Below, one piece after another: positions 39,318 to 47,860 of a stretch of 49,194 nucleotides of DNA (position 1 is its first letter; each line of letters opens with the position of its first letter). Made by a program: the position numbers and the translations under genes. Under the pieces are notes generated by a model, which ran no database searches, was not told the DNA's origin, and was given only the letters and a program-made list of their open reading frames with translations. Source of the stretch: an uncultured Ruminiclostridium sp. Its GTDB lineage: Bacteria > Bacillota > Clostridia > Oscillospirales > Ruminococcaceae. The stretch lies in assembly GCA_947624435.1 (NCBI GenBank), contig CANQKE010000015.1, forward strand, positions 1 through 49,194. The letters are read 5' to 3'.

Positions 39318-40262
39318 ATGGAAAAGCAGTTTCTCATAGTGGTATGCGGCCCTACCGCGAGCGGCAAGACAGCGCTTGCGGCACAGCTTGCAAAGGATAT
39401 GGACGGCGAGGTGGTCTCGGCGGATTCCATGCAGATATATAAGGGACTGGATATAGCCGTAGCTAAGCCCACAGAGCAGGAAATGCTCGGAGTGCCGCAC
39501 CACCTGATAGATTTTCTCGACCCGCAGCAGAGCTTTTCGGTGGCGGATTATGTAAAGCTGGCGGGCGGCGTTATATCGGATATCGCAGCAAGAGGAAAAC
39601 AGCCGATAGCAGCGGGCGGCACGGGCCTTTATATAAGCTCGCTGGTGGACAATATCGGTTTTGACGATGAGTGCGGGCAGGATACGGAGTACCGCGCAGG
39701 GCTTGCCGTTCTTGCTAAAGAAAAAGGTGGGGAATATCTGCTTGATATGCTCAAAAAAATCGACCCGCAGACCGCCGCGCAGCTCCACCCGAACAATGTA
39801 AAGCGCATAATTCGGGCGTTAGAGGTATATAAGCTCAGCGGCAGGACGATGACCGAGCTCAGGGAGGAAAGCCGAAAACACCCCTCTCCTTATATCCCCT
39901 GCATGATGATGATAGATTATGACCGGCAGACGCTGTATGACAGAATAGACCGCAGAGTGGACATGATGCTTGAAAGCGGGCTTATCGACGAGGCAAGGCG
40001 GTTTTATTCTCAAAGCGAGTATCCTACCGCCGCTCAGGCTATCGGGTATAAGGAGCTCAAGCCGTATCTTGACGGGAAAGAACCGCTGGAGCAGTGCGTG
40101 GACAGGCTCAAACAGCAAACGCGCAGATATGCTAAAAGACAGCTTACATGGTTTTACAGAGATAAAAGAATCTTCAGGATACCTGCGGATAACAGCACAT
40201 CTCTCAAAGAAATTTTGGGAAATGCAAAAAAATATATAAAAACCTGTAGAAATTCAGGTTGA
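39318..40262 (+). CDS. miaA: tRNA dimethylallyltransferase
   Basis: A 314-residue MiaA. P-loop GPTASGKT is at 11-18, then DSMQIYKGLDI and the HHLIDFLDP, GGTGLYI and TRRYAKRQLTWFYRD segments. It transfers a dimethylallyl group to A37 of tRNAs reading UNN codons; MiaB then thiomethylates it. ATG 39318 is 3 nt after the mutL stop with no strong own site, so it is coupled to mutL. The stop overlaps a small hairpin (AACCTG/CAGGTT). Confidence 0.95.
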   Translation: MEKQFLIVVCGPTASGKTALAAQLAKDMDGEVVSADSMQIYKGLDIAVAKPTEQEMLGVPHHLIDFLDPQQSFSVADYVKLAGGVISDIAARGKQPIAAGGTGLYISSLVDNIGFDDECGQDTEYRAGLAVLAKEKGGEYLLDMLKKIDPQTAAQLHPNNVKRIIRALEVYKLSGRTMTELREESRKHPSPYIPCMMMIDYDRQTLYDRIDRRVDMMLESGLIDEARRFYSQSEYPTAAQAIGYKELKPYLDGKEPLEQCVDRLKQQTRRYAKRQLTWFYRDKRIFRIPADNSTSLKEILGNAKKYIKTCRNSG

Positions 40263-40283
40263 AATATGCTAAAATAGTATCAG

Positions 40284-40304
40284 CCGTTTATATTCCGTAA
40301 ACGG
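40284..40304 (+). promoter_or_regulatory. Hairpin in the hfq leader
   Basis: CCGTTTA (40284-40290) pairs perfectly with TAAACGG (40298-40304), loop TATTCCG. An extended -10 (TGC-TAAAAT, 40267-40275) lies just upstream, so hfq may have its own promoter with this hairpin in the leader. Confidence 0.5.
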
Positions 40305-40344
40305 TGCCGCGAGCGAACAGTTCGATTTTAAGGAGGTCACGGCA

Positions 40345-40593
40345 ATGGCAAAGGAGATCAATTTACAGGACGTATTTCTGAATCAGGCCAGAAAGGAAAG
40401 GATACCGGTGACGATATATATCACCAACGGTTTCCAGTTCAAGGGACTTGTCAAGGGCTTTGACAATTACACGGTCATACTTGACACAGACGGAAAACAG
40501 AACCTTATCTACAAGCATGCGATCTCGACTATCACCCCGTTCAGGGCGATATCGATACTCGATGCTTTCGACAAGGCGGATGAGCAGGCATAA
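40345..40593 (+). CDS. hfq: RNA chaperone Hfq
   Basis: An 82-residue Hfq. The proximal-site residues are present (Gln8 in NLQD and Tyr56-Lys57-His58 in the YKHAIST Sm2 motif), as is the Sm1 segment [18 protein letters not shown]. It forms a hexamer that binds small RNAs and A-rich mRNA. There is only a short C-terminal tail, as in other Firmicutes. AAGGAGG precedes ATG 40345. The miaA-hfq order is widely conserved. Confidence 0.97.
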   Translation: MAKEINLQDVFLNQARKERIPVTIYITNGFQFKGLVKGFDNYTVILDTDGKQNLIYKHAISTITPFRAISILDAFDKADEQA

Positions 40594-40605
40594 AGCAAGG
40601 AGACA

Positions 40606-41826
40606 ATGGATAAATCAGCTACAACTAAGATAATAGCGGGGCTGCTGGCGGTGTTTCTGTTAGTTACGGTAATCAGTCAGTTTGCTATCCACAGCGAAAA
40701 CGGAATAAGCACCGAGGTCGCTATCCGCTATGAATCGGAGGACGCGCTGGTTTTTGACGGTGTGTTCGTAAGGAACGAGCACACGGTAAGGAGCGATGTT
40801 GACGGCGTGCTTCGCTACGAGCACGCCGATGGCTCCAAGCTTGGCAAAAACAGCATTATTGCCAGCGTATATAGCAGCGCCGGCGATATTCAGAAAAAGA
40901 ATAAAATAAACGCGCTGAAAAGCCGGATAGATTCGCTTAACGACGCACAGAGCCTTGCGGGCACCGACAGCTCTCAGATAGAGGCGTTCAATAAGCTTAT
41001 CTCGGAAAAGCACAGCGAGCTTATAAAGGCGATATACGACGGGGATTATACCGCGGCGGGCAATATAAAGTACGAGCTGCTCAATCTTCAAAGCAAGCGC
41101 GATATGGCAAAGGGCAAAAGCACCGATCTTACGCCGGTGATAAACTCTTTGGAGCAGCAGGCGCAAAACCTTGAGCAGAATATCTCTTCCGAACCGCAAA
41201 GCATTTATTCGGAGGAAAGCGGGTATTTCGTAAGCTCCGCCGACGGATATGAAAGCGAGCTTAACCTCGACGATATAAGTTCTCTTACCGTTAATCGCAT
41301 AACCGAGATAATCAATACGCCGTCCCGCTCTGCAAACAGCGGTGATGTTATCGGAAAGCTGATAGACGATTACAACTGGAAGTTAGCGGCGGTGATAGAG
41401 ACCGAAAAGGCGGTCGTTTTAGAGGAGGATACCTACGTCACTATCTATGCCGGCGGTTCTCTTGTGCCGATACGGGTGTATATAGAGTCGATGGAAAAGC
41501 AGGACGACGGCAACACTATCGTTATATTTTCCTCCGACGTTATGAATTCGCTGCTTACTTCAAAGCGCACCGAGCGTTTTCGCGTGCCGCTGGAGGCATA
41601 CAACGGGATAAGGATATCCGCGTCGGCGATACATTTTGACGACGACAACAATATGGGAGTCTTTATAAAGACAGGCTCGCAGGCGGAATTCAGAAGGATA
41701 AACCAGATATATTCCGGCGAGGATTTTGTGATAGCGGAGGATACCAGCGGTCAGCTCGGATATCTCGCGCTGTACGACAATATAATCACGGAGGGTAAGG
41801 ACCTTTATGACGGAAAGGTGCTTTAG
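40606..41826 (+). CDS. HlyD-like single-pass membrane protein
   Basis: A 406-residue protein with an N-terminal membrane helix (about 8-28) and an extracytoplasmic part resembling membrane-fusion (HlyD) adaptors: a barrel-sandwich half near 50-100 (FVRNEHTVRSDVDGVLRYEHADGSKLGKN), a coiled coil (100-195), then a second half. No partner transporter is nearby. Its place, 12 nt after hfq and overlapping ylmE by 20 nt, ties it to the ylmE-sepF-ylmH-divIVA run, so a cell-envelope role is inferred. AAGGAGAC precedes ATG 40606. Confidence 0.78.
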   Translation: MDKSATTKIIAGLLAVFLLVTVISQFAIHSENGISTEVAIRYESEDALVFDGVFVRNEHTVRSDVDGVLRYEHADGSKLGKNSIIASVYSSAGDIQKKNKINALKSRIDSLNDAQSLAGTDSSQIEAFNKLISEKHSELIKAIYDGDYTAAGNIKYELLNLQSKRDMAKGKSTDLTPVINSLEQQAQNLEQNISSEPQSIYSEESGYFVSSADGYESELNLDDISSLTVNRITEIINTPSRSANSGDVIGKLIDDYNWKLAAVIETEKAVVLEEDTYVTIYAGGSLVPIRVYIESMEKQDDGNTIVIFSSDVMNSLLTSKRTERFRVPLEAYNGIRISASAIHFDDDNNMGVFIKTGSQAEFRRINQIYSGEDFVIAEDTSGQLGYLALYDNIITEGKDLYDGKVL

Positions 41827-42520
41827 GTCGGCCGAGCAGACCGGCTTTGACGAGATAAAGCAGAATCTCGCCGTTATCCGCGAGACCTCCGCCGAGGCAA
41901 TGTATAAAGCCGGGCGAAAGGACGATCTCAGGATAATGGCGGTCACTAAGACCGTACCGGTCGAGAAGATAAATTATGCCGAGAGTTTAGGCATAGACCT
42001 GCTCGGAGAAAACCGCGTGCAGGAGTTTCTTGGAAAAGCGGACGGGTATTCTCCCGATTCCGAGGTGCATTTTATCGGTTCGCTGCAAAGCAACAAGGTA
42101 AAATACATCATCGGCAGGGTGAGCATGATACATTCGGTGGACAGCGTAAAGCTTGCGCAGGAGATAAACAAGCGCTCCGCCGAGCACGGTATCACTACCG
42201 ATATACTGCTTGAGATAAACATAGGAGGAGAGGACAGCAAGAGCGGCATATCTCCCGATATGCTGGAAGACACCGCAAAGCGTATGGAGGAATTTGAGAA
42301 CATACGGCTGCGCGGGCTGATGACTATACCGCCTCCGGGAGGCGAGGAGAAATATTTTGCTAAGATGCAGGAGCTTTATCAGCGAATGCGTCAGGACAAC
42401 GCGAATATCGACGTGCTTTCCATGGGAATGTCGGCGGATTATGTCGACGCTGTAAAATACGGCTCAACGTTAATACGGATAGGCAGCGGCCTGTTCGGTT
42501 ACAGAAATTATAATAAATAA
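41807..42520 (+). CDS. ylmE: PLP-binding homeostasis protein (YggS/YlmE family)
   Basis: A 237-residue single-domain fold III PLP protein. Lys48 in MAVTKTV binds the cofactor; GENRVQEF, HFIGSLQSNK, and MGMSADYVDAVKYGSTLIRIG are family marks. It has no known enzymatic reaction and maintains PLP and amino-acid balance. The start at ATG 41807 overlaps the preceding gene by 20 nt; the segment before residue 12 is variable, so a later start cannot be excluded. It precedes sepF as in most Firmicutes. Confidence 0.93.
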   Translation: MTERCFRSAEQTGFDEIKQNLAVIRETSAEAMYKAGRKDDLRIMAVTKTVPVEKINYAESLGIDLLGENRVQEFLGKADGYSPDSEVHFIGSLQSNKVKYIIGRVSMIHSVDSVKLAQEINKRSAEHGITTDILLEINIGGEDSKSGISPDMLEDTAKRMEEFENIRLRGLMTIPPPGGEEKYFAKMQELYQRMRQDNANIDVLSMGMSADYVDAVKYGSTLIRIGSGLFGYRNYNK

Positions 42521-42534
42521 CGGAGGATCAAAAA

Positions 42535-42990
42535 ATGAGCGCATTTGAAGGTTTAAGGAATTTGTCCAAGAAGTTACAGGGATCTGAGGAAGAGGACGAG
42601 ATCTACGAGGAGGAGAGCGCAGAGCGTGAAAAGGCTCCGGAATCTCCCCGCAGCACCTCTGCATCGTCCGGCAAAATATATACCTATAATGCAAGCACCA
42701 CACTGCATTTGGTGGTAAGCAGACCTAAAAAGTACAGCGACGCTGCCGAGATAGCAGAGCTTTATAAAAATAAGAACACCGTTATCCTGATGTTCAGCAA
42801 CACCAACAAGGATATCGCAAACCGCCTTATCGACTTTCTCGGCGGCGTAAGCTATATCACCGACGGCGAGCTGAAGAGGATAGGCGATACTACTTATGTT
42901 CTTGCTCCGTTTAATGTTGATATCTCAGGTGAATTTATCGACGAGATAAGCAACATTTCCGGCGAGGATATTTTTGACGATATAGGCTGA
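42535..42990 (+). CDS. sepF: Cell division protein SepF
   Basis: A 151-residue SepF. An N-terminal amphipathic helix (MSAFEGLRNLSKKL) for membrane binding is followed by an acidic linker (18-45) and the SepF domain (58-140) with RPKKYSDAAEIAELYKNKNTVILMF, RLIDFLGGVSYITDG and YVLAPFNVDI. It tethers FtsZ to the membrane. ACGGAGG precedes ATG 42535. Confidence 0.96.
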   Translation: MSAFEGLRNLSKKLQGSEEEDEIYEEESAEREKAPESPRSTSASSGKIYTYNASTTLHLVVSRPKKYSDAAEIAELYKNKNTVILMFSNTNKDIANRLIDFLGGVSYITDGELKRIGDTTYVLAPFNVDISGEFIDEISNISGEDIFDDIG

Positions 42991-42991
42991 T

Positions 42992-43756
42992 ATGTCCGAA
43001 GGGGATAATAACTTTTCTACACATATAATAAATGCCGCCGCTGTCTGTGCAAAACGTAACGCCCCGTATTTCACCCGCTTTCTTACAGAGGAAGAGCAGG
43101 CCGTTTTGAAAAACGAAAGGCTGCCTGACGGGGTGTTTTCAAGGCTTTACGGCGGCGAAAAGAATACCGAGTGCTGTCGCGCGGTGCTGGGAGTGTTTCC
43201 GTTGCGGTTTTATGATCTTGACGCGGAACAGCTTGACGCGATGTACCCTATAAAGGCGCTGACCTTTACTTTTCGTGAAAGCGATACGATAACTCACCGA
43301 AATGTGCTGGGAACGCTCATCTCCCTTGGGATAGAGCGCGACAGGATAGGCGATATTTATGTCGGAGAGGGCGTAGTTATAGTTTATCTGTACGATACCG
43401 TTTCGGATTACATCGCTCAGTCGATAACGAAAATAGGCGGCGTAGGAGTGACGGTGATACAAGGCGCCGCCGAGCTTCCTAAGCGCGAGTTTAAGGATAT
43501 AAAGCTGTCGGTATCGTCTTTAAGGCTTGACAATATCATCAGTCATACGATAGGGACCAGCCGTTCGTCGGCGCAGGAAAATTACGTCAAAGCCCAGCGC
43601 GTATCGTTAAATTCCGTGCTGTGCACCGATTGCTCAAAGCAGCTTGCCGTAGGCGACAAAATATCGGTGCGCGGGGTAGGAAAATTCATCTTTCACGCAA
43701 TAGACGGAGAGGGAAGAAAAGGGAATATTCACATCACTGTGAAAAAGTATATATGA
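42992..43756 (+). CDS. ylmH: YlmH-family S4-domain RNA-binding protein
   Basis: A 254-residue protein with the YlmH N-terminal region (VFPLRFYDLDAEQLDAMYPIKALTFTF) and a C-terminal S4 domain (about 178-240: LSSLRLDNIISHTIGTSRSSAQENY...VRGVGKFIF). In B. subtilis YlmH binds stalled ribosomal complexes and helps ribosome rescue. It starts 1 nt after the sepF stop with a poor own site, so is coupled to it. Confidence 0.93.
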   Translation: MSEGDNNFSTHIINAAAVCAKRNAPYFTRFLTEEEQAVLKNERLPDGVFSRLYGGEKNTECCRAVLGVFPLRFYDLDAEQLDAMYPIKALTFTFRESDTITHRNVLGTLISLGIERDRIGDIYVGEGVVIVYLYDTVSDYIAQSITKIGGVGVTVIQGAAELPKREFKDIKLSVSSLRLDNIISHTIGTSRSSAQENYVKAQRVSLNSVLCTDCSKQLAVGDKISVRGVGKFIFHAIDGEGRKGNIHITVKKYI

Positions 43757-43774
43757 CAGGAGGGGGACGTTTCT

Positions 43775-44677
43775 GTGAATGCAAAAGAAATAGTTACCAA
43801 AACCTTTGAAAAAGTAAAATTCAACGGTTATAAGACCGAAGAGGTAGACGAATATCTGCGCGACGTGTCCGTTGAGTTCAAAAAGCTCCAGAACGAGAAC
43901 GCGGAGCTTGAGAAAAAGCTGGAGGTGCTTGCCGCCAAGATAAGAGAATACCGCAACGACGAGGACGCTTTGCGCGACGCTCTGCTGATAGCTAAAAAGC
44001 AGGGTATCGCCATTGTAAACGACGCTAAAGCGGAGGCCGAAAAGATAACCAAAGAGGCAAAAGAAAAGGCAGACAAGACCAAAAAGGACGCCGACGATTA
44101 TTCCGCAAAGAAAAAAGCCGAATCCGATAAGTCGCTCGGCGACGCAAAGGCCGAGGCGAAGCGTATCGTCGACGAGGCAAACGGCAAGGCTGACGAGATA
44201 CATACCGTAATGATGCAGCAGACCGAAAGAGAGCAGATAGTTCTTCAGCGCACCAGAAAAGAGGTAGCGGACTACACCGCTAAGATACTTGCCGCATACA
44301 ACGCGCATATAAGCTATATCAAGGACATACCCGCTCAGTGCGAGAATGAATTTGTTATCAGCACCGCTAAAGAGGTAGAAAACAGAAAGCCGTCAGACAG
44401 CGCTTTCGCTAAACAGCCCGCAAAGCCGGACAATACCGAGCCGTTCAAGGCGCAGCCGGAGGAAAAGCCCGCCGAGCCTAAGCCCGAGAATAAGCCCGCC
44501 GAGCCTAAGCCGGAGGATAAACCCGCTGAGCCTAAGCCGGAAGAGAAAAAGCCGGAGGATAAGAAAGCGGAGGAAAAGAAGTCCGACGAGAGAAAGACCG
44601 AGTCTATTCTTTTCAAGCTGGGCGAGGATAAGAGCAACGATCTGCACGAACCGCTTGAATTCGGGAAAAAGCAATAA
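43775..44677 (+). CDS. divIVA: DivIVA-family polar/septal protein
   Basis: A 300-residue DivIVA. The membrane-binding N-terminus KTFEKVKFNGYKTEEVDEYL (9-28) and a long coiled coil (30-150) are typical. The last third is a Pro/Glu/Lys low-complexity tail with three copies of KPAEPKPE (about 230-260). The start is GTG 43775 with AGGAGGGGG 8 nt upstream. It marks curved membranes and recruits division or envelope proteins. It is longer than the 160-residue B. subtilis protein because of the tail. Confidence 0.93.
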   Translation: MNAKEIVTKTFEKVKFNGYKTEEVDEYLRDVSVEFKKLQNENAELEKKLEVLAAKIREYRNDEDALRDALLIAKKQGIAIVNDAKAEAEKITKEAKEKADKTKKDADDYSAKKKAESDKSLGDAKAEAKRIVDEANGKADEIHTVMMQQTEREQIVLQRTRKEVADYTAKILAAYNAHISYIKDIPAQCENEFVISTAKEVENRKPSDSAFAKQPAKPDNTEPFKAQPEEKPAEPKPENKPAEPKPEDKPAEPKPEEKKPEDKKAEEKKSDERKTESILFKLGEDKSNDLHEPLEFGKKQ

Positions 44678-44725
44678 TCTATCTTTTATCGCTGCGGGAG
44701 CTTGCCCGCAAGAAAAGGAATACAC

Positions 44726-45244
44726 ATGTTATATATAGCATTAGCGGCAGCAGTGGGACTTATCGGTCTTGACCAACTTACTAAAATTCTTATAGACAGC
44801 AATATGAGTCTGCATGATTCGATACCGCTTATAAAATTCGGAGATGTGCAGGTGTTCAATATAACCTATGAGCGGAACACCGGCGCGGCGTTCAGTATGC
44901 TGGAGGATAAGCAGTTGATGCTTATAATCGTTACGGCGGCGGTATTGATAGGAATGCTGCTTTTGCTCTTTACAAAGAGGGTAAAGAACCCCCGGTATAT
45001 CTGGTGCATTTCATTGATATTTGCCGGCGGAGCGGGCAATCTTATAGACCGCCTGCTAAGAGGTTTTGTAGTCGACTTCTTTGATTTTCGTCTTATCCAT
45101 TTCGCCGTGTTCAACGTCGCGGATATCTGCGCGGTAGTCGGCGCGGCGGGATTAGTAATATTTATTTTTATCGATGAGATAAAGGAACACCGCCGGAAAA
45201 AGGCGACCACTCACATGGACGGAGAGCCGGATGGAAAGGCTTGA
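44726..45244 (+). CDS. lspA: Lipoprotein signal peptidase
   Basis: A 172-residue signal peptidase II with four membrane segments. The family motifs are present: ERNTGAAFSML (49-59), GAGNLIDR (102-109), and the catalytic aspartates Asp117 (FVVDFFDF) and Asp133 (FNVADI). It cleaves prolipoproteins such as the solute-binding protein encoded at 26945-28447. ATG 44726 follows AAAAGGAA; a TTG start at 44702 lacks a good site. The last 14 nt overlap the next gene. Confidence 0.95.
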   Translation: MLYIALAAAVGLIGLDQLTKILIDSNMSLHDSIPLIKFGDVQVFNITYERNTGAAFSMLEDKQLMLIIVTAAVLIGMLLLLFTKRVKNPRYIWCISLIFAGGAGNLIDRLLRGFVVDFFDFRLIHFAVFNVADICAVVGAAGLVIFIFIDEIKEHRRKKATTHMDGEPDGKA

Positions 45245-46142
45245 GCTCCTGTGCGAAGAAGGCGGAGAGCGGCTGGATAAATTCATCTGCACTCAGCTTG
45301 ACAGTATCTCACGCAGCGCGGCGGCTCAGATAATCGACGACGGCGGCTGCACGGTAAACGGGGCGGTATGCGCAAAAAACTGCCGCTTAAAGTCCGGCGA
45401 CCGTGTAGAGCTTACGTTGCCCGACGTCAAAGAACCGGACGTAAGCCCGGAGGATATACCGCTGGATATCGTATACGAGGATGAATGGCTTTTAGTGGTG
45501 AACAAGCCCAAGGGCATGGTGGTACATCCCGCGCCGGGACATTACGACGGCGGCACGCTGGTAAACGCGCTTATGTATCACTGCCGCGGAAGTCTTTCCG
45601 GCATAAACGGTGTGCTTCGCCCCGGTATCCTGCACAGGATAGACAGGGATACCAGCGGACTTTTAGCGGTGGCTAAGACCGATACTGCTCATAAAATGCT
45701 TGCCGAGCAGATAAAACAGCACAGCTTTACCAGAGAATACGCGGCGGTAGTTCGCGGCGTGGTAAAAGAGGACGGCACGGTGGACGCTCCTATAGGAAGA
45801 CACAAGTCGGACAGGAAAAAAATGTGCGTCACCGAGCTTAATTCAAAGCCGGCGGTCACCCATTATTTCGTTGAACAGCGATACGCGAAAAACACCTTTT
45901 TGCGGCTCAAACTGGAGACCGGGCGCACTCATCAGATAAGGGTGCATATGGCGTATATCGGGCATCCGGTGACAGGCGACGCGGTATACGGAAACGGCGA
46001 GCCTAAATGGCTGTGCGGACAATGTCTGCACGCGAAAAAGCTCGGCTTTGTCCACCCGAACGGGCAGTATATGGAATTTGATTCTGAGCTGCCTGATTAT
46101 TTTGTAAGACTGCTGGACAGTCTTGAAAATTCAAAAATATAA
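45231..46142 (+). CDS. rluD: RluA/RluD-family pseudouridine synthase
   Basis: A 303-residue enzyme with an N-terminal S4 domain (about 14-70) and a pseudouridine synthase domain. The motif HRIDRDTSG (135-143) carries the catalytic Asp138, and LKLETGRTHQIRVH is the other family mark. The lspA-rluD order (as ylyB in B. subtilis) is conserved in Firmicutes. The exact rRNA target cannot be told from sequence. The start overlaps lspA by 14 nt. Confidence 0.93.
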   Translation: MERLELLCEEGGERLDKFICTQLDSISRSAAAQIIDDGGCTVNGAVCAKNCRLKSGDRVELTLPDVKEPDVSPEDIPLDIVYEDEWLLVVNKPKGMVVHPAPGHYDGGTLVNALMYHCRGSLSGINGVLRPGILHRIDRDTSGLLAVAKTDTAHKMLAEQIKQHSFTREYAAVVRGVVKEDGTVDAPIGRHKSDRKKMCVTELNSKPAVTHYFVEQRYAKNTFLRLKLETGRTHQIRVHMAYIGHPVTGDAVYGNGEPKWLCGQCLHAKKLGFVHPNGQYMEFDSELPDYFVRLLDSLENSKI

Positions 46143-46154
46143 GTGTAGGATAAA

Positions 46155-46958
46155 ATGGATTTTTCAAACGTTATCATAATGACCGACCTTGACGGCACAT
46201 TGTTAGACGATAAGAAAAATATCTCTCAAAGAGATATGGCGGCGATAGATGATTTTTGCGCTAAGGGCGGAAAGTTCACTATAGCGACCGGACGCGGTTA
46301 TTCCATGGCGAAGCCGGTCGCGGATAAGCTTAAGCTAAGTATGCCCGCCGTTATATTCAACGGTTCCGCGGTATATGATTTTACCGACGAGAGCTTTCTC
46401 TGGCAAAGCGAAGTGACTTACCGCGCCCGCGGCTACATAAAGGAAATAATAAAGAATTTCCCCGACGTCGGGATAGAGGTGCTGCATAAGCACACGGTAT
46501 ACGTTCCCTCCAACAACGAAGTAGAGCGTATGCATATGGCACTGGAAAACGTTAAGGGCGTTATCTGCGACATCGACGATATTCCGGACGGCGGCTGGCT
46601 CAAGGTGCTTATCGCTTATCCGGAGGAAAAAATGCCGAAGATACGCGCGTTCATAGACGAAAACTGCTGTGAGGGTACGAACAGGGTGCTTTCCGCGCCG
46701 TTTTTCTATGAGCTGCTCCCCACCGGAGTAAGCAAGGCATACGGCTATAAAAAGCTGTTAGAGCTTACCGGGAACACTCACAGGTTCACCGTGGCGGCGG
46801 GGGATTATCCCAACGACGCCGAAATGGTGCGCTCCGCCGATCTGGGCGTCGCCGTTGAAAACGCCCACGACGAGGTGAAGAAAGCGGCTAACATAATAAT
46901 CGGCACAAATAACGACGACCCGATGACGCATATAATCGAACATATCGCGTCGCTTTGA
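46155..46958 (+). CDS. HAD-IIB (Cof-type) phosphatase
   Basis: A 267-residue Cof-type HAD hydrolase. Motif I is MTDLDGTLLDD (9-19), motif II NGSAVYD, and motifs III/IV are Lys...GDYPNDAEMVRSADLGVAVENA. The C2B cap lies between. It probably dephosphorylates a sugar phosphate or FMN-like compound. It starts 12 nt after the rluD stop and may be co-transcribed. Confidence 0.92.
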   Translation: MDFSNVIIMTDLDGTLLDDKKNISQRDMAAIDDFCAKGGKFTIATGRGYSMAKPVADKLKLSMPAVIFNGSAVYDFTDESFLWQSEVTYRARGYIKEIIKNFPDVGIEVLHKHTVYVPSNNEVERMHMALENVKGVICDIDDIPDGGWLKVLIAYPEEKMPKIRAFIDENCCEGTNRVLSAPFFYELLPTGVSKAYGYKKLLELTGNTHRFTVAAGDYPNDAEMVRSADLGVAVENAHDEVKKAANIIIGTNNDDPMTHIIEHIASL

Positions 46959-46970
46959 TAAAGGAATAAA

Positions 46971-46984
46971 CGGGGCATGCCCCG
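46971..46984. repeat. 14-bp perfect palindrome before the transketolase gene
   Basis: CGGGGCATGCCCCG, 18 nt before the transketolase start and just ahead of its ribosome site (GAAAGGA). It could form a 5-bp hairpin with a CATG loop or bind a dimeric protein. Confidence 0.8.
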
Positions 46985-47002
46985 ATGAAAGGAATACAGG
47001 AT

Positions 47003-47842
47003 ATGGACAAAATGATAAAAAAGCAGCTTGAACAAACTGCCGCCAAGGTAAGGCTCGGTATCATCGAGGGCGTATACAATGCCAAGTCCGGCCATCCCGG
47101 AGGCTCGCTGTCGATAGCTGACACGCTTACCTATCTCTATTTCGCAAGAATGAACGTCGACCCTAAAAACCCGCAGATGCCGGAGCGCGACAGACTGGTG
47201 CTTTCCAAAGGACACACCGCGCCTGCATTGTATTCGGTATTGGCAAACAGAGGATTTTTCCCGGTGGAGGAGCTTAAAACTCTGCGCCACATTGATTCGA
47301 GACTTCAGGGACATCCGGTGCGCAATAAGATACCCGGCGTTGATATGAGTACCGGCTCGCTCGGACAGGGCATTTCCGCCGCCTGCGGAATGGCGCTTTC
47401 CGGCAAGCTGTCCAACGATTATTACAGAGTTTACGCGATACTCGGCGACGGTGAGATAGAGGAAGGTCAGGTATGGGAAGCGGCAATGTTCGCGGCTCAT
47501 TATCAGCTTGACAATCTTTGCATAGTCGTTGACAATAACGGCTTGCAGATAGACGGCAAGATAAGCGACGTAATGTCGCCCTATCCGATAGATGAAAAGT
47601 TCAAGGCGTTCGGCTGGAACGTGGTATGTATAGACGGTCATGATTTCGACGAGATAGAAAAGGCGTTCGACAACGCCGAGAGAAAGCTCAACTGCCCCAC
47701 GGCTATCATTCAGAAGAGCGTAAAGGGTAAGGGCGTTTCCTTTATGGAGGATCAGGTATCATGGCACGGTACCGCTCCGAACGAAGAACAGTATAATCAG
47801 GCAAAGGCAGAGCTTGAAAAGCAGCTTGCCGAGCTTTCATAA
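47003..47842 (+). CDS. tkt: Transketolase, N-terminal subunit
   Basis: A 279-residue subunit holding the thiamine diphosphate-binding half: SKGHTAPALYS (about 66-76), STGSLGQGIS and the TPP/Mg motif GDGEIEEGQVWEAAMFA ... NNGLQIDG. Split transketolases are common in anaerobes. It pairs with the next gene to interconvert pentose-phosphate sugars. I chose ATG 47003, which has GAAAGGA 10 nt upstream; the ATG at 46985 directly follows the palindrome and lacks a site. Confidence 0.95.
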   Translation: MDKMIKKQLEQTAAKVRLGIIEGVYNAKSGHPGGSLSIADTLTYLYFARMNVDPKNPQMPERDRLVLSKGHTAPALYSVLANRGFFPVEELKTLRHIDSRLQGHPVRNKIPGVDMSTGSLGQGISAACGMALSGKLSNDYYRVYAILGDGEIEEGQVWEAAMFAAHYQLDNLCIVVDNNGLQIDGKISDVMSPYPIDEKFKAFGWNVVCIDGHDFDEIEKAFDNAERKLNCPTAIIQKSVKGKGVSFMEDQVSWHGTAPNEEQYNQAKAELEKQLAELS

Positions 47843-47860
47843 CAGGAAAGGAGCTTAAAA

